A stretch of DNA of 28,106 nucleotides from Rickettsiella sp. (GCA_031119195.1 JAVHYG010000004.1:1-28106), one strand, 5' to 3'; positions 1 to 7,748 are shown, counted from the stretch's first letter. Numbers and translations are program-made. Notes: generated by a model from the sequence alone, not told the origin.

Positions 1-1
1 A

Positions 2-1288
2 TTATTCATGACGTTTAAAAAGTAAGGAAGCATTGGTTCCACCAAATCCAAATGTATTTGATAAAGCCTAATCCAATATTAAGGCTTGGTATTTATTAGC
101 GACAAAATTAAGATCTTTATAATCCTCATCAGAGTTATTAGGATTATTGAGATTAGATGGATTGCCTGGATGAGCTAAGTTAATAGTTGGTGGAGCTTTT
201 TGATCTCGCAATGCTAAGATAGTGAAAATAGCTTCGACAGCGCCAGCGGCGCCTAATAAATGTCCCGTCATTGATTTAGTCGAACTAATCGCTAATTTTT
301 TTGCGTGTTCCCCAAAGACGCGACGGATAGCCCTCAATTCGAGTTCATCGCCCAAGGGTGTAGAAGTGGCATGTGCATTGATATAGCCAACCTTTTCTTT
401 CTCAATATTGGCATCGTGTAATGTGTTTAACATAGCTGTCATTGCACCCTGCCCCTCCGGTGCCGGAGTTGTCATATGATACGCATCAGCACTCATCCCA
501 AACCCCACTAATTCAGCATAAATTGGCGCATTGCGTTGTTTAGCACGTTCGTATTCTTCTAAAATTAGAATACCCGCACCATCACCTAATACAAACCCAT
601 CTCTGTCTTTATCCCAAGGACGGCTAGCCGCTTGCGGGTCATCATTACGAACTGATAAGGCACGACATGCCGAAAATCCACCCAAACCTAACGGTGTAGT
701 CGCCATTTCGGAGCCACCCACTATCATCACATCTGCATCACCATAGGCAATCGTGCGCGCACCTAAACCGATATTATGTGTACCTGTTGTGCAAGCGGTT
801 ACTACTGCAATATTAGGCCCCTTCATACCATAACGAATAGAGATTTGCCCCGCTAACATATTCGTAATAGCGCCGGGTATGAAAAATGGGGATATTTTTC
901 TAGGACCTCCTTTCTCTAATTTTCTATGATTTTCCTCTATAAATGGTAAACCACCAATGCCAGAACCGACAGCAACTCCGATACGATCTGCATTTTTTTC
1001 AGTCACTTCCAATTTTGAATCACTAATAGCCTCTAGTGCAGCAGCTAAGCCAAATTGAATAAACAAATCCATCTTTTTTAAATCTTTTTTATCAATATAA
1101 TCGCATCCATCAAAATTTTTAACGCTAGCCGAAAATTGGCAAGGAAAGCTAGAAATGTCAAAATGCGTTATAGGCGCAACACCACTTTTACCCGCAAGAA
1201 TCGCTTCCCAGGTATCCTTTGTGTTAAGACCCAAAGCTGTCACCATTCCTAAACCAGTTATTACAATACGTCGCTGTTTTTTCTTCAC
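2..1288 (-). pseudogene. fabF: 3-oxoacyl-ACP synthase II (KAS II) with in-frame amber stop near the C-terminus
   Basis: FabF condenses malonyl-ACP with acyl-ACP in the cytosolic elongation cycle of type II fatty-acid synthesis. Seen: start GTG at 1286-1288 preceded by AGAGGG. The thiolase-fold catalytic triad is present: Cys166 (VTACTTGTHN), His306 (NAHATSTPLGD) and His343 (KSMTGHLLGAAGA). Translation stops after residue 406 at TAG (68-70). The same frame then continues for 21 codons, ALSNTFGFGG then TNASLLFKRHE, to TAA at 2-4. That tail is the conserved FabF C-terminus (NSFGFGGTN in the family) and holds the gating-loop Phe residues and the last core strand. The stop replaces the position that is Tyr in E. 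coli FabF. It is last in the rpmF-plsX-fabHDG-acpP-fabF run and is separated from acpP by a MITE-like element. A truncated product would probably be unstable or inactive. Sequence error, recent nonsense mutation or readthrough cannot be separated here. Confidence 0.9.
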
Positions 1289-1314
1289 TGTTTGCCCTCT
1301 ATACGTTTACGAAC

Positions 1315-1470
1315 TTTAACTGGACTTACGCGAAAAATTGAATTTTGGCTGTAGCACGCGGCGGCGACTTTTCGAGGAACGGAGTTTACTCAACTATAAA
1401 TGAGTACCGTAGAAAAGTTGGCAACAAAGTGATACACCAAAAAACGGCTTTTCGCGTAAGTCTAGTTTAA
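1315..1470. mobile_element. MITE-like non-coding element with about 22-bp terminal inverted repeats
   Basis: The left end (1315-1336, core CTGGACTTACGCGAAAA) and right end (1449-1470) are inverted repeats differing at two positions. They enclose about 110 bp with no coding capacity and an internal imperfect hairpin (ACTTTTC ... GAAAAGT around 1367-1417). The outermost bases at both ends are TTTAA-like, so a TTAA or TA target duplication is possible but not proven. The acpP TAA stop (1467-1469) lies inside the right edge. This is the structure expected of a non-autonomous insertion-sequence derivative. No second full copy is visible in this window, so its mobile nature is inference. Confidence 0.6.
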
Positions 1471-1730
1471 TTTTGAACGGATCCCTTGTCTGATTTTTCC
1501 TCATACTTTTTAATATAATCAACAGCTTGTTGAATGGTGCGTATTTTTTCTGCTTCTTCATCTGGAATTTCTGTATCAAATTCTTCTTCTAATGCCATCA
1601 CAAGCTCAACGGTATCCAGAGAGTCTGCACCTAAATCATCGACAAAAGAAGCTTCCATCGTGGCTTCTTCTGGTTTTATATCAAGTTGTTCTACAACAAC
1701 CTTTCTCACACGTTCTTCAATTGTACTCAC
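1467..1730 (-). CDS. acpP: Acyl carrier protein
   Basis: ACP carries the growing acyl chain on a 4'-phosphopantetheine arm through fatty-acid synthesis. At 87 aa it is close to E. coli AcpP over the first ~75 residues (MSTIEERV, DDLGADSLDTVEL, EEEFDTEIPDEEAEKI). The prosthetic group attaches at Ser37 in the DSL motif. The start is GTG (1728-1730) after GGAGAGATGGA; no in-frame ATG is better placed. The C-terminal tail (about EEKSDKGSVQN) is some nine residues longer than E. coli AcpP (78 aa), and the stop codon sits in the edge of the inverted-repeat element. The element's arrival may therefore have altered the last codons, which is inference. A 254-bp gap separates it from fabG, so it probably has its own promoter. 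Confidence 0.95.
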   Translation of the reverse strand: MSTIEERVRKVVVEQLDIKPEEATMEASFVDDLGADSLDTVELVMALEEEFDTEIPDEEAEKIRTIQQAVDYIKKYEEKSDKGSVQN

Positions 1731-1769
1731 TCCATCTCTCCTCTACTTTTATAAGAAAACCTGCCGCTT

Positions 1770-1797
1770 AGTTTATTCAATTTTTGCATTAACGCAA
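1770..1797 (-). promoter_or_regulatory. Candidate acpP promoter
   Basis: Read on the minus strand, TTGCGT (1792-1797) is followed after 16 bp by TAAACT (1770-1775), about 40 bp upstream of the acpP GTG. A separate promoter would fit the long fabG-acpP gap and the high ACP demand typical of cells. This is consensus matching by eye only. Confidence 0.35.
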
Positions 1798-1912
1798 GTT
1801 ACTTTACTTTGGAAATGCTGAAATTTACTTTATCTCTCTATTAAATATTTTACTATTAGCGGTTAAAAATCATATAAATAAATATGTTAATTCTACCTTT
1901 TAAAGCTAATAG

Positions 1913-1934
1913 CATATGCTTACGTAAGCATATG
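1913..1934. repeat. Perfect 22-bp palindrome between fabG and acpP
   Basis: The half-site CATATGCTTAC is followed immediately by its exact reverse complement. It lies in the fabG-acpP intergenic space. On the minus strand it comes 51 bp after the fabG stop, so it could form a transcript hairpin (no U-tract follows) or be a dimeric operator site. A second inverted repeat, GTTTTCG/CGAAAAC, lies between it and fabG (about 1940-1980). Confidence 0.6.
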
Positions 1935-1984
1935 TGGTCGTTTTCGAAAAAAAAATTAATTTAACTTAGAACTCGAAAACTTGA

Positions 1985-2734
1985 TTAAACCATGACCATT
2001 CCACCATTCACGTGTAATGTTTGACCGGTTATATAATCAGCCCATGATGAGGCTAAAAACACACAAGCATGTGCAATATCAATAGGCCTTCCTAACTGTT
2101 TAACAGGAATTTTTTGCAATAATGTTTTCTTTTGCTCGTCCGATAATTTATCGGTCATATCGGTTTCAATAAAACCAGGTGCTACGACATTAGCCGTTAT
2201 GTTACGCGTAGCATATTCTTGTGCCAAAGCTTTGGTAAAACCAATAACACCTGCTTTTGCAGCAGCATAATTGACTTGGCCTGCATTCCCTGTCGTACCT
2301 ACAATAGATGAAATAGTAATAATGCGACCAAATTTTGCTTTGCTCATGAATTTCAAACAGTCTTGTGTTAAGTGAAAAACTGAACTTAAATTGGTAGCAA
2401 TGACTGCATCCCACTCTTCTTCTTTCATCCTTAACAAAATATTATCACGCGTAATTCCCGCATTATTAACTAAAATGTTTGGTAAACCAAAATTTTCTAA
2501 TTTTTTTAGTTCTGAAAATAAGTTTTCTCTGGATGTTGCATCTTTTACGTCCAAAACAAAACCTTGTCCTTTTAGTTCTGCCTTCGTAAACATTTCTGAA
2601 ATTTATTCCGCACCCTCTAATGTCGTTGCTGTACCTGCTACGAAAGCACCTTGTTTTGCAAATTCTAAAGCAATAGCTTGGCCAATACCTCGGCTTGCGC
2701 CAGTGACTAAAGCCACTTTATTTTCAAGTAACAT
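1985..2734 (-). pseudogene. fabG: 3-oxoacyl-ACP reductase with in-frame ochre stop at codon 44
   Basis: FabG is the NADPH-dependent ketoreductase of the elongation cycle and a short-chain dehydrogenase. The frame opens at ATG 2732-2734 behind AAGGA, 8 bp after fabD. It encodes the Rossmann glycine motif TGASRGIG (residues 11-18) and runs to GAE at 41-43, then meets TAA (2603-2605). It resumes in the same frame with ISEMFTKAEL and carries NNAG, the catalytic Ser143, Tyr156 and Lys160 (YAAAKAG) and the C-terminal HVNGGMVMV. Total length of 249 codons matches the family (about 244-248). E. coli has Ala at the stop position (GAQAISDYL). The downstream fragment can start at ATG 2591-2593 but lacks the cofactor-binding Rossmann half. 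The gene is normally essential, so error, readthrough or a second reductase must be considered. Confidence 0.9.
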
Positions 2735-2742
2735 AAAAATCC

Positions 2743-3672
2743 TTACGCTATTAAAGCACGTTGCAATGTTTCGGGATCCTGAATTGATAGGGTAGGAATA
2801 GAAGTAATGCGTTTATTTAAGCCTGCTAATACTTTACCCGGCCCACATTCCACCAGAGTGTCTATCGCTTGTTTTTCCAGCCATTGAATCGTTTCTACCC
2901 AACGCACCGGATTAAATAACTGGCGTACTAATGCGCTTTTAATCGCTTGTGATGTTTCTTCTATTTTTACATCGACATTGTTGATAATTTTGAATTGAGG
3001 TGATAAAAAAGTGATCTCATTTAGGTAGTTTGCCAAACGTTCAGCAGCAGATAGCATTAATGCACAATGCGAAGGAACACTGACTGGAATACGTTTAGCT
3101 AATTTCGCGCCAGCCTTTTTAGCCTGTTCAACAAGCCTATCAACCGCTTCACTAGTTCCTGCAACAACCGTTTGTCCGATAGAATTATAATTAGCAGGAG
3201 ATAATACTTGACCGTTCCTAAGTGAATCACATAATTCTTGCAGAGTTGTGTCTTCTAATCCTACTATCGCCGCCATAGCGCCTGTGCCAAAAGGAACAGC
3301 ATTTTGCATTAATCGCCCTCGTTCGGCTACCAACCGAATAGCGGTAGTAAACTCCAGCGATCCTGCACAAACCAGTGCAGAATATTCACCTAAACTATGT
3401 CCAGCCATAAAAAGTGGCAAAACACCGTTTTTTTGGCGATAAACTTTCCAAAGTGCGACACTTGCGGCTAATAAAGCAGGCTGGGTATTTTCAGTTTGAT
3501 TTAGGGTTTCTGCTGGACCCTTTTGGCATAATTTCCAGAGATCCTTATTTAAAACGGCAGACGCTTCAGCAAACGTTTCTTGGATTAGCGGATACTCAGG
3601 GACAAAAGCCGATAACATACCCAGTGCTTGAGAACCTTGACCTGGGAAAACAAATACAATTTTTTTAGACAT
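2743..3672 (-). CDS. fabD: Malonyl-CoA:ACP transacylase
   Basis: FabD moves malonyl from CoA to ACP, supplying the extender unit. At 309 aa it matches the family length. Seen: N-terminal FPGQGSQ (9-15), the nucleophile elbow GHSLGEYSAL with Ser93, Arg118 in AERGRLMQ, and catalytic His202 in VPSHCALM. The C-terminus has the usual GPGKVLAGL. It lies between fabH (73-bp gap) and fabG (8-bp gap) on the same strand, so it is probably co-transcribed and translationally linked to fabG. The ribosome binding site is weak (AAATAAAGC before ATG). No defects are seen. Confidence 0.96.
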   Translation of the reverse strand: MSKKIVFVFPGQGSQALGMLSAFVPEYPLIQETFAEASAVLNKDLWKLCQKGPAETLNQTENTQPALLAASVALWKVYRQKNGVLPLFMAGHSLGEYSALVCAGSLEFTTAIRLVAERGRLMQNAVPFGTGAMAAIVGLEDTTLQELCDSLRNGQVLSPANYNSIGQTVVAGTSEAVDRLVEQAKKAGAKLAKRIPVSVPSHCALMLSAAERLANYLNEITFLSPQFKIINNVDVKIEETSQAIKSALVRQLFNPVRWVETIQWLEKQAIDTLVECGPGKVLAGLNKRITSIPTLSIQDPETLQRALIA

Positions 3673-3745
3673 AGCTTTATTTATTTAATCATCAATTATT
3701 TACTTGCAAAATCGAAAGTCAACTACAAGACGATAGTTTTGTAGT

Positions 3746-4696
3746 TTAATAGCATACTAATGCAGACCCCCATGTTAACCCCGCACCAAAACTTTCCATC
3801 AACAACAATTGTCCGCGCTTTATACGGCCATCACGTACAGCCGTATCTAAGGCTAATGGCACAGAAGCTGCTGAAGTATTCCCATGCGTATTCACAGTCA
3901 GCACAACCTTGGAAAGTGGCATCGTTAACTTTTTAGCCATGGCTTTAATTATCCGTAAATTTGCTTGATGTGGAATTAACCAATCGATCTGCGAAGCATC
4001 TATTTCATTTGCCTTTAAGGTTTCTTCTAATACTGCACTCAATTTATTAACGGCAATTTTAAAAACTTCATGTCCTTGCATAACCAAATGCGCTTTTTCT
4101 TCACGCAAACCTGTTCCCAAATACAGCAAATCGTTATAGGAACCAGCCGCATGGAGATGGGTAGAAATAATTCCTGGCTCATCGCCTATCTTTAAGACCA
4201 CGGCACCGGCACCATCACCAAATAAAATAGCTGTTGATCTATCTTCCCAATTGATAATACTGGTCATGGTTTCGCTACCAATAACCAGTGCCGTCTTAAT
4301 TTGACCATTGCGAATAAATTGGTCTGCGACGCTTAGCGCATAATTAAATCCCGCGCAAGCAGCGACCACATCGAATGCTGGACAACCATCAACACCTAAA
4401 GCCGATTGTACTAAACAAGCGGTACTCGGGAAAAATTTTTCGGGCGTACTTGTCGCAACAATGATTAATTGGATATTTTCTGCTTTGCACGAAGCCGCTG
4501 CCAGCGCTTTTTTCGCAGCGGCAATCGCCATTGTCGAGGTAGTATCGTTTAGACCTACGATATGTCGTTCACGAATACCTGTACGTTCAACGATCCATTC
4601 ATCTGTAGTTTCAATTCCACGATCGATTAAATCAGCATTCGTTAAAATTTTTTCTGGTAAATAGCCACCCGTACCGGCAATTTGAGAATATTTCAT
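3746..4696 (-). CDS. fabH: 3-oxoacyl-ACP synthase III (KAS III)
   Basis: FabH starts fatty-acid synthesis by condensing acetyl-CoA with malonyl-ACP. At 316 aa it has the full KAS III triad: Cys114 (VVAACAGF), His243 (IPHQANLRI) and Asn273 (NTHGNTSAAS). The N-terminal GTGGYLPE and ERTGIRERH motifs are also typical. Its ATG overlaps the plsX stop in an ATGA arrangement (4693-4696), implying translational coupling. The order plsX-fabH-fabD is the common gammaproteobacterial one. The gene is intact. Confidence 0.97.
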   Translation of the reverse strand: MKYSQIAGTGGYLPEKILTNADLIDRGIETTDEWIVERTGIRERHIVGLNDTTSTMAIAAAKKALAAASCKAENIQLIIVATSTPEKFFPSTACLVQSALGVDGCPAFDVVAACAGFNYALSVADQFIRNGQIKTALVIGSETMTSIINWEDRSTAILFGDGAGAVVLKIGDEPGIISTHLHAAGSYNDLLYLGTGLREEKAHLVMQGHEVFKIAVNKLSAVLEETLKANEIDASQIDWLIPHQANLRIIKAMAKKLTMPLSKVVLTVNTHGNTSAASVPLALDTAVRDGRIKRGQLLLMESFGAGLTWGSALVCY

Positions 4697-5727
4697 AAAT
4701 CGCTATCAGGTTCCTTTAACAATACAACAACTTGTTCTTGAATTCGTTCAGGAATGTTTTTTTTCACTTCTAAAACTGCCTCGTTAATAGCATTACTAAA
4801 AGCAAAAGCATCGGCACTACCGTGACTTTTAACAACGATACCTTTTAACCCAATTAAACTTGCTCCATTATAATGGGCGGGATCCAGTCGTTTACGCAAT
4901 CCCTTTAACACATGCAATGCCATTAAACCTGACAGTTTAGAAAACCAATTACGAGTAAATGCTAATTTTATGTAATGACTGACCAACTTGGCAACGCCTT
5001 CAGTGACTTTTAACGCGACATTACCTACAAAACCATCACAAACAATCACATCAGCTATACCTTGATAAATCTCATCGCCTTCTACATAGCCAATATAATT
5101 AAGCTTACTTGCTTTTAGCATTTCTGCGGCTTTTTTTACTTGTTCGTTGCCTTTAATCTCTTCAGAACCGATATTAAGCAAACCTACACGAGGATACTTA
5201 ATATTATCGACTGATTCACTTAATACTGACCCCATGACTGCAAATTGAAAAAGATATTCCGGTTGCGAATCCACATTTGCCCCTAAATCTAATACCCGTA
5301 CTTTTGTCTGTTCTTTCATCGTCGGCAACATAGCAGAAATAGCGGGTCTATCGATTCCAGGTAAAGTTTTGAGTACAAAACGAGCTGTTGCCATGAGTGC
5401 GCCGGTGTTTCCCGCACTGACGCACGCCTCTGCTAACCCTTCCTTAACGAGGTTAATAGCCACCCGCATCGATGAATCTTTTTTGTTACGCAAAGCTAAA
5501 GCAGGCGGCTCGTCCATAGTGACAATCTGTGACGTTGCATGGAGTGTTAAGCGGTCATGTGTAAAGACTTTATTAAGCTGCAGCTGCTGCTTTAAAATCA
5601 CTACGTCACCCACCAGAATAATACTCAAATCAGAGTCAGCCTTCAGGGCCGTCAATGCAGCAGGAACTGTCACGGAGGGTCCGTAATCACCCCCCATGGC
5701 ATCAATTGAAATTGTATAGTGGGACAT
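4693..5727 (-). CDS. plsX: Phosphate acyltransferase (acyl-ACP:phosphate)
   Basis: PlsX converts acyl-ACP to acyl-phosphate, the acyl donor for glycerol-3-phosphate acylation, so it links fatty-acid synthesis to phospholipid synthesis at the membrane surface. The 344-aa product has the family N-terminus (ISIDAMGGDYGP), the SAGNTGALMA motif, LDLGANVD, NIGSEEIKGN and CDGFVGNVALK. It starts 9 bp after rpmF and overlaps fabH by 4 bp. No clear Shine-Dalgarno precedes the ATG (5725-5727), so it may depend on coupling with rpmF. Confidence 0.97.
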   Translation of the reverse strand: MSHYTISIDAMGGDYGPSVTVPAALTALKADSDLSIILVGDVVILKQQLQLNKVFTHDRLTLHATSQIVTMDEPPALALRNKKDSSMRVAINLVKEGLAEACVSAGNTGALMATARFVLKTLPGIDRPAISAMLPTMKEQTKVRVLDLGANVDSQPEYLFQFAVMGSVLSESVDNIKYPRVGLLNIGSEEIKGNEQVKKAAEMLKASKLNYIGYVEGDEIYQGIADVIVCDGFVGNVALKVTEGVAKLVSHYIKLAFTRNWFSKLSGLMALHVLKGLRKRLDPAHYNGASLIGLKGIVVKSHGSADAFAFSNAINEAVLEVKKNIPERIQEQVVVLLKEPDSDL

Positions 5728-5736
5728 TTAAAGGAG

Positions 5737-5913
5737 TTATTCCTTATCCTTTATAACCTTTTTTCCACGGTAATAGCCATCCTTGCTGATATGGTGACGT
5801 AAGTGGGTTTCTCCACTTGTCTTATCGATGGACAAAGAAGGAGAAGTTAACGCGTCATGCGCTCGTCGCATACCTCGTTTCGAACGAGAAACTCGTGATT
5901 TTTGGACTGCCAT
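5737..5913 (-). CDS. rpmF: 50S ribosomal protein L32
   Basis: L32 is a small structural protein of the large ribosomal subunit. The 58-residue product opens with MAVQKSRVSRSKRGMRRAHD, diagnostic of the family, and contains HLRHHISKDGYYRGKKV. An in-frame extension upstream to 6030 is open but not L32-like, so I place the start at ATG 5911-5913, with AAGAGGG upstream as ribosome binding site. The usual partner yceD (DUF177) is not found upstream; only 157 bp separate rpmF from the yfhL-like ferredoxin. L32 heads the plsX-fab operon, coupling lipid and ribosome gene expression. Confidence 0.95.
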   Translation of the reverse strand: MAVQKSRVSRSKRGMRRAHDALTSPSLSIDKTSGETHLRHHISKDGYYRGKKVIKDKE

Positions 5914-5953
5914 TGAAGAAGGCCCTCTTAAAATAAGCAATTCTGAAAACTGG

Positions 5954-5985
5954 GACTTATGTAAAGCGCTATCGTTCCATAAGTC
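5954..5985. promoter_or_regulatory. Inverted repeat and possible promoter upstream of rpmF
   Basis: GACTTATG (5954-5961) and CATAAGTC (5978-5985) form a perfect 8-bp inverted repeat with a 16-bp spacer, 40-70 bp upstream of rpmF. On the minus strand TTGACT (5982-5987) overlaps one arm and could be a -35 element; the matching -10 is poor (TTACAT after 17 bp). It may be an operator controlling the rpmF-plsX-fab operon. By eye only. Confidence 0.35.
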
Positions 5986-6070
5986 AAGGAAGGGTATTAT
6001 GAGGTCTAGGTTTAGAAAAAACAATAACAAAGCTTTTTTGATGCAATTTCCTTAAATAAGAACGTAAGTC

Positions 6071-6352
6071 CTATTTTAGGTCTGTCTCATTTTCTTTATT
6101 TTCTTTCAAAGCAGATAATTTAGTATATTTATCTAAAAGCTGTGCTTGGGTTTCTGGTTGCTTTAGATCGATTACAATACAAGCGACAGGACAAACCTGG
6201 ACGCATTGAGGTGCGTCAAAATGACCGACGCATTCGGTACATTTATTCGGATTGATTTCATAGATAAGCTCACCCTGGGAAATAGCCTCATTAGGGCACT
6301 CTGGCTCGCAAACATCACAGTTAATACACTCATCAGTAATTAATAAAGTCAT
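6071..6352 (-). CDS. yfhL: YfhL-family 2[4Fe-4S] ferredoxin
   Basis: Small cytosolic electron carrier. The 93-aa product has two cysteine clusters: C9, C12, C15, C19 (CINCDVCEPEC) and C38, C41, C50, C54 (CTECVGHFDAPQCVQVC). The wider second-cluster spacing is characteristic of the YfhL/Alvin ferredoxin family, and the N-terminus resembles E. coli YfhL (ALLIT-CINC). It starts 1 bp after the coaD stop, a pairing also seen in other gammaproteobacteria. Its redox partner is unknown. The window holds a second, different ferredoxin (fdxA-type at 27239-27562). Confidence 0.92.
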   Translation of the reverse strand: MTLLITDECINCDVCEPECPNEAISQGELIYEINPNKCTECVGHFDAPQCVQVCPVACIVIDLKQPETQAQLLDKYTKLSALKENKENETDLK

Positions 6353-6353
6353 A

Positions 6354-6842
6354 TTAAATTTTGTTTTTAACGCGTTCTTTTAATATCTGATTAACGTTTG
6401 CCGGAACAAACTGTGACACATCCCCACCAAGATTGGCTATCTCTCTCACTAAGTTAGCTGAAATAAACGAATGTTGTTCTGCCGGTGTTAAAAACAATGT
6501 TTCTAGCTCTGGCATCATATTTCGATTCATACTAGCGAGTTGAAACTCATATTCAAAGTCAGAAACAGCACGTAACCCTCTGAGAACAACATGCGCTTTA
6601 TGCTGTTTTGCGCAATCAATTAGCAGACCCGCGAAACCTGTGACTATAACATTGTCCAAACTTTCTAACGCACATTTCGCCAATTCAATGCGTTTATTCA
6701 GATCAAATAAGGGCGTCTTACTCGTATTTTTAGCAACGGCGACGATAACCTGATCAAATAAACGCGCGGCACGTTGGGCTAGATCCAAATGACCATTCGT
6801 TATCGGATCAAACGTGCCTGGATAGATAACAGTAGCTTTCAT
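6354..6842 (-). CDS. coaD: Phosphopantetheine adenylyltransferase
   Basis: CoaD transfers AMP from ATP to 4'-phosphopantetheine, the penultimate step of coenzyme A synthesis. CoA feeds both ACP priming and FabD/FabH nearby. The product has the nucleotidyltransferase motif YPGTFDPITNGH, then LRGLRAVSDFEYE and SFISANLVREIA, all family hallmarks. I chose ATG 6840-6842 (162 aa, close to E. coli's 159). An in-frame ATG at 6870-6872 would add ten residues (MDQLKDENEV) that do not belong to the conserved fold. Neither start has a well-spaced ribosome binding site, so the start is uncertain. It is tightly followed by the ferredoxin gene. Confidence 0.95.
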   Translation of the reverse strand: MKATVIYPGTFDPITNGHLDLAQRAARLFDQVIVAVAKNTSKTPLFDLNKRIELAKCALESLDNVIVTGFAGLLIDCAKQHKAHVVLRGLRAVSDFEYEFQLASMNRNMMPELETLFLTPAEQHSFISANLVREIANLGGDVSQFVPANVNQILKERVKNKI

Positions 6843-6884
6843 AACCTCATTTTCGTCTTTTAATTGATCCATTTATTTACAATA

Positions 6885-7748
6885 TTATAAGGGATGTATG
6901 CCTAATAGGAATCCTAAAAATAATAGTGCTCCTACCCAATTATTATTGAGAAACGCTTTAAAACAATTTTCAGGTTTTCTATCTTTAATTAAATAGTGTT
7001 GGTAAATTAACAAGCTGCTCGCAAACCCTAAAGCCAGATAAAAAACAAAGTGTAATTTGAGTAAAACACCTAAGCAAGCCAATAAAGCGACAAAACTAGA
7101 CTGTATTACCCCTATAAATAGGGTTTCTTTATGACCCCAAAAAAGAGCAGTCGATTTAATACCTATACGTTTATCATCCTCTCTATCGACCATGGCATAC
7201 ATCGTATCATAAGCCAAAGGCCATAGAGAGGCGCTGATAAAAAGTAGCCAGGCAACTAATGGGACTGCATTCATTTCTGCCGCAAATGCCATAGGAATGC
7301 CCCACGAAAAAGCTAAGCCTAACACCCATTGCGGCCAATAGGTAAAACGCTTTGTATAAGGATAAATAAGCGCCAACGCGAGACCAATAATAGATAGTTC
7401 TATTGTCAAACGATTAAATTGAAGCACTAAACACAGTGCGACAAAACATAAAAATATTAATAAAATTAATGCATCTTTAAGTGCCAATGCGCCGGTTGCT
7501 AAGGGTCTTTTTTTTGTTCGGGTAACAAAGCCATCAAAGTTTCTATCGGCAATATCATTAATAACACAACCTAGTCCTCGCATTAAAAAAGTACCTAAGG
7601 TAAATAAAATAACTAATTTTAACGATGGATGACCATTTCCTGCTAACCATAAAGCCCATAAGGTTGGCCATAAAAGTAAAAGGCTACCGATAGGCTGATG
7701 AATTCGAAGTAAATGGACATACGCGCGAAAACGATAGTGCTGCTTCAT
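6885..7748 (-). CDS. ubiA: 4-hydroxybenzoate octaprenyltransferase
   Basis: UbiA attaches the polyprenyl tail to 4-hydroxybenzoate in ubiquinone synthesis and is an inner-membrane protein. Seen: the first aspartate motif NDIADRNFDGFVTRT, the RPLATG segment, the second motif DREDDKRIGIKS, and about eight to nine hydrophobic helices. Starting at ATG 7746-7748 gives 287 aa, near the family's ~290. An upstream in-frame ATG at 7806-7808 would add 20 residues and overlap the ribosome-binding region of the divergent OMP gene. It ends 42 bp before the chosen coaD start on the same strand. No ubiC is present in the window. Confidence 0.95.
   Translation of the reverse strand: MKQHYRFRAYVHLLRIHQPIGSLLLLWPTLWALWLAGNGHPSLKLVILFTLGTFLMRGLGCVINDIADRNFDGFVTRTKKRPLATGALALKDALILLIFLCFVALCLVLQFNRLTIELSIIGLALALIYPYTKRFTYWPQWVLGLAFSWGIPMAFAAEMNAVPLVAWLLFISASLWPLAYDTMYAMVDREDDKRIGIKSTALFWGHKETLFIGVIQSSFVALLACLGVLLKLHFVFYLALGFASSLLIYQHYLIKDRKPENCFKAFLNNNWVGALLFLGFLLGIHPL

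Noticed and set aside
1394..1821. Open frames overlapping acpP on both strands (61 and 95 aa)
   Set aside because: They are shadows of acpP and the inverted-repeat element, with no recognisable protein features.
68..2605. Reassignment of TAG or TAA as sense codons to explain the fabF and fabG stops
   Set aside because: Both codons end normal-length genes here (TAA in rpmF and uvrA; TAG in pheT and the YfhL-type ferredoxin), and TGA ends plsX, so the standard code fits.
5914..6030. N-terminal extension of rpmF to 97 residues, or a separate upstream gene such as yceD
   Set aside because: The extension is not L32-like, lies upstream of a well-supported start, and no YceD-like residues are seen in any frame.
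6061..6075. Second end of the inverted-repeat element (CGTAAGTCC)
   Set aside because: Only about nine bases match and no partner repeat lies nearby, so it is likely chance.
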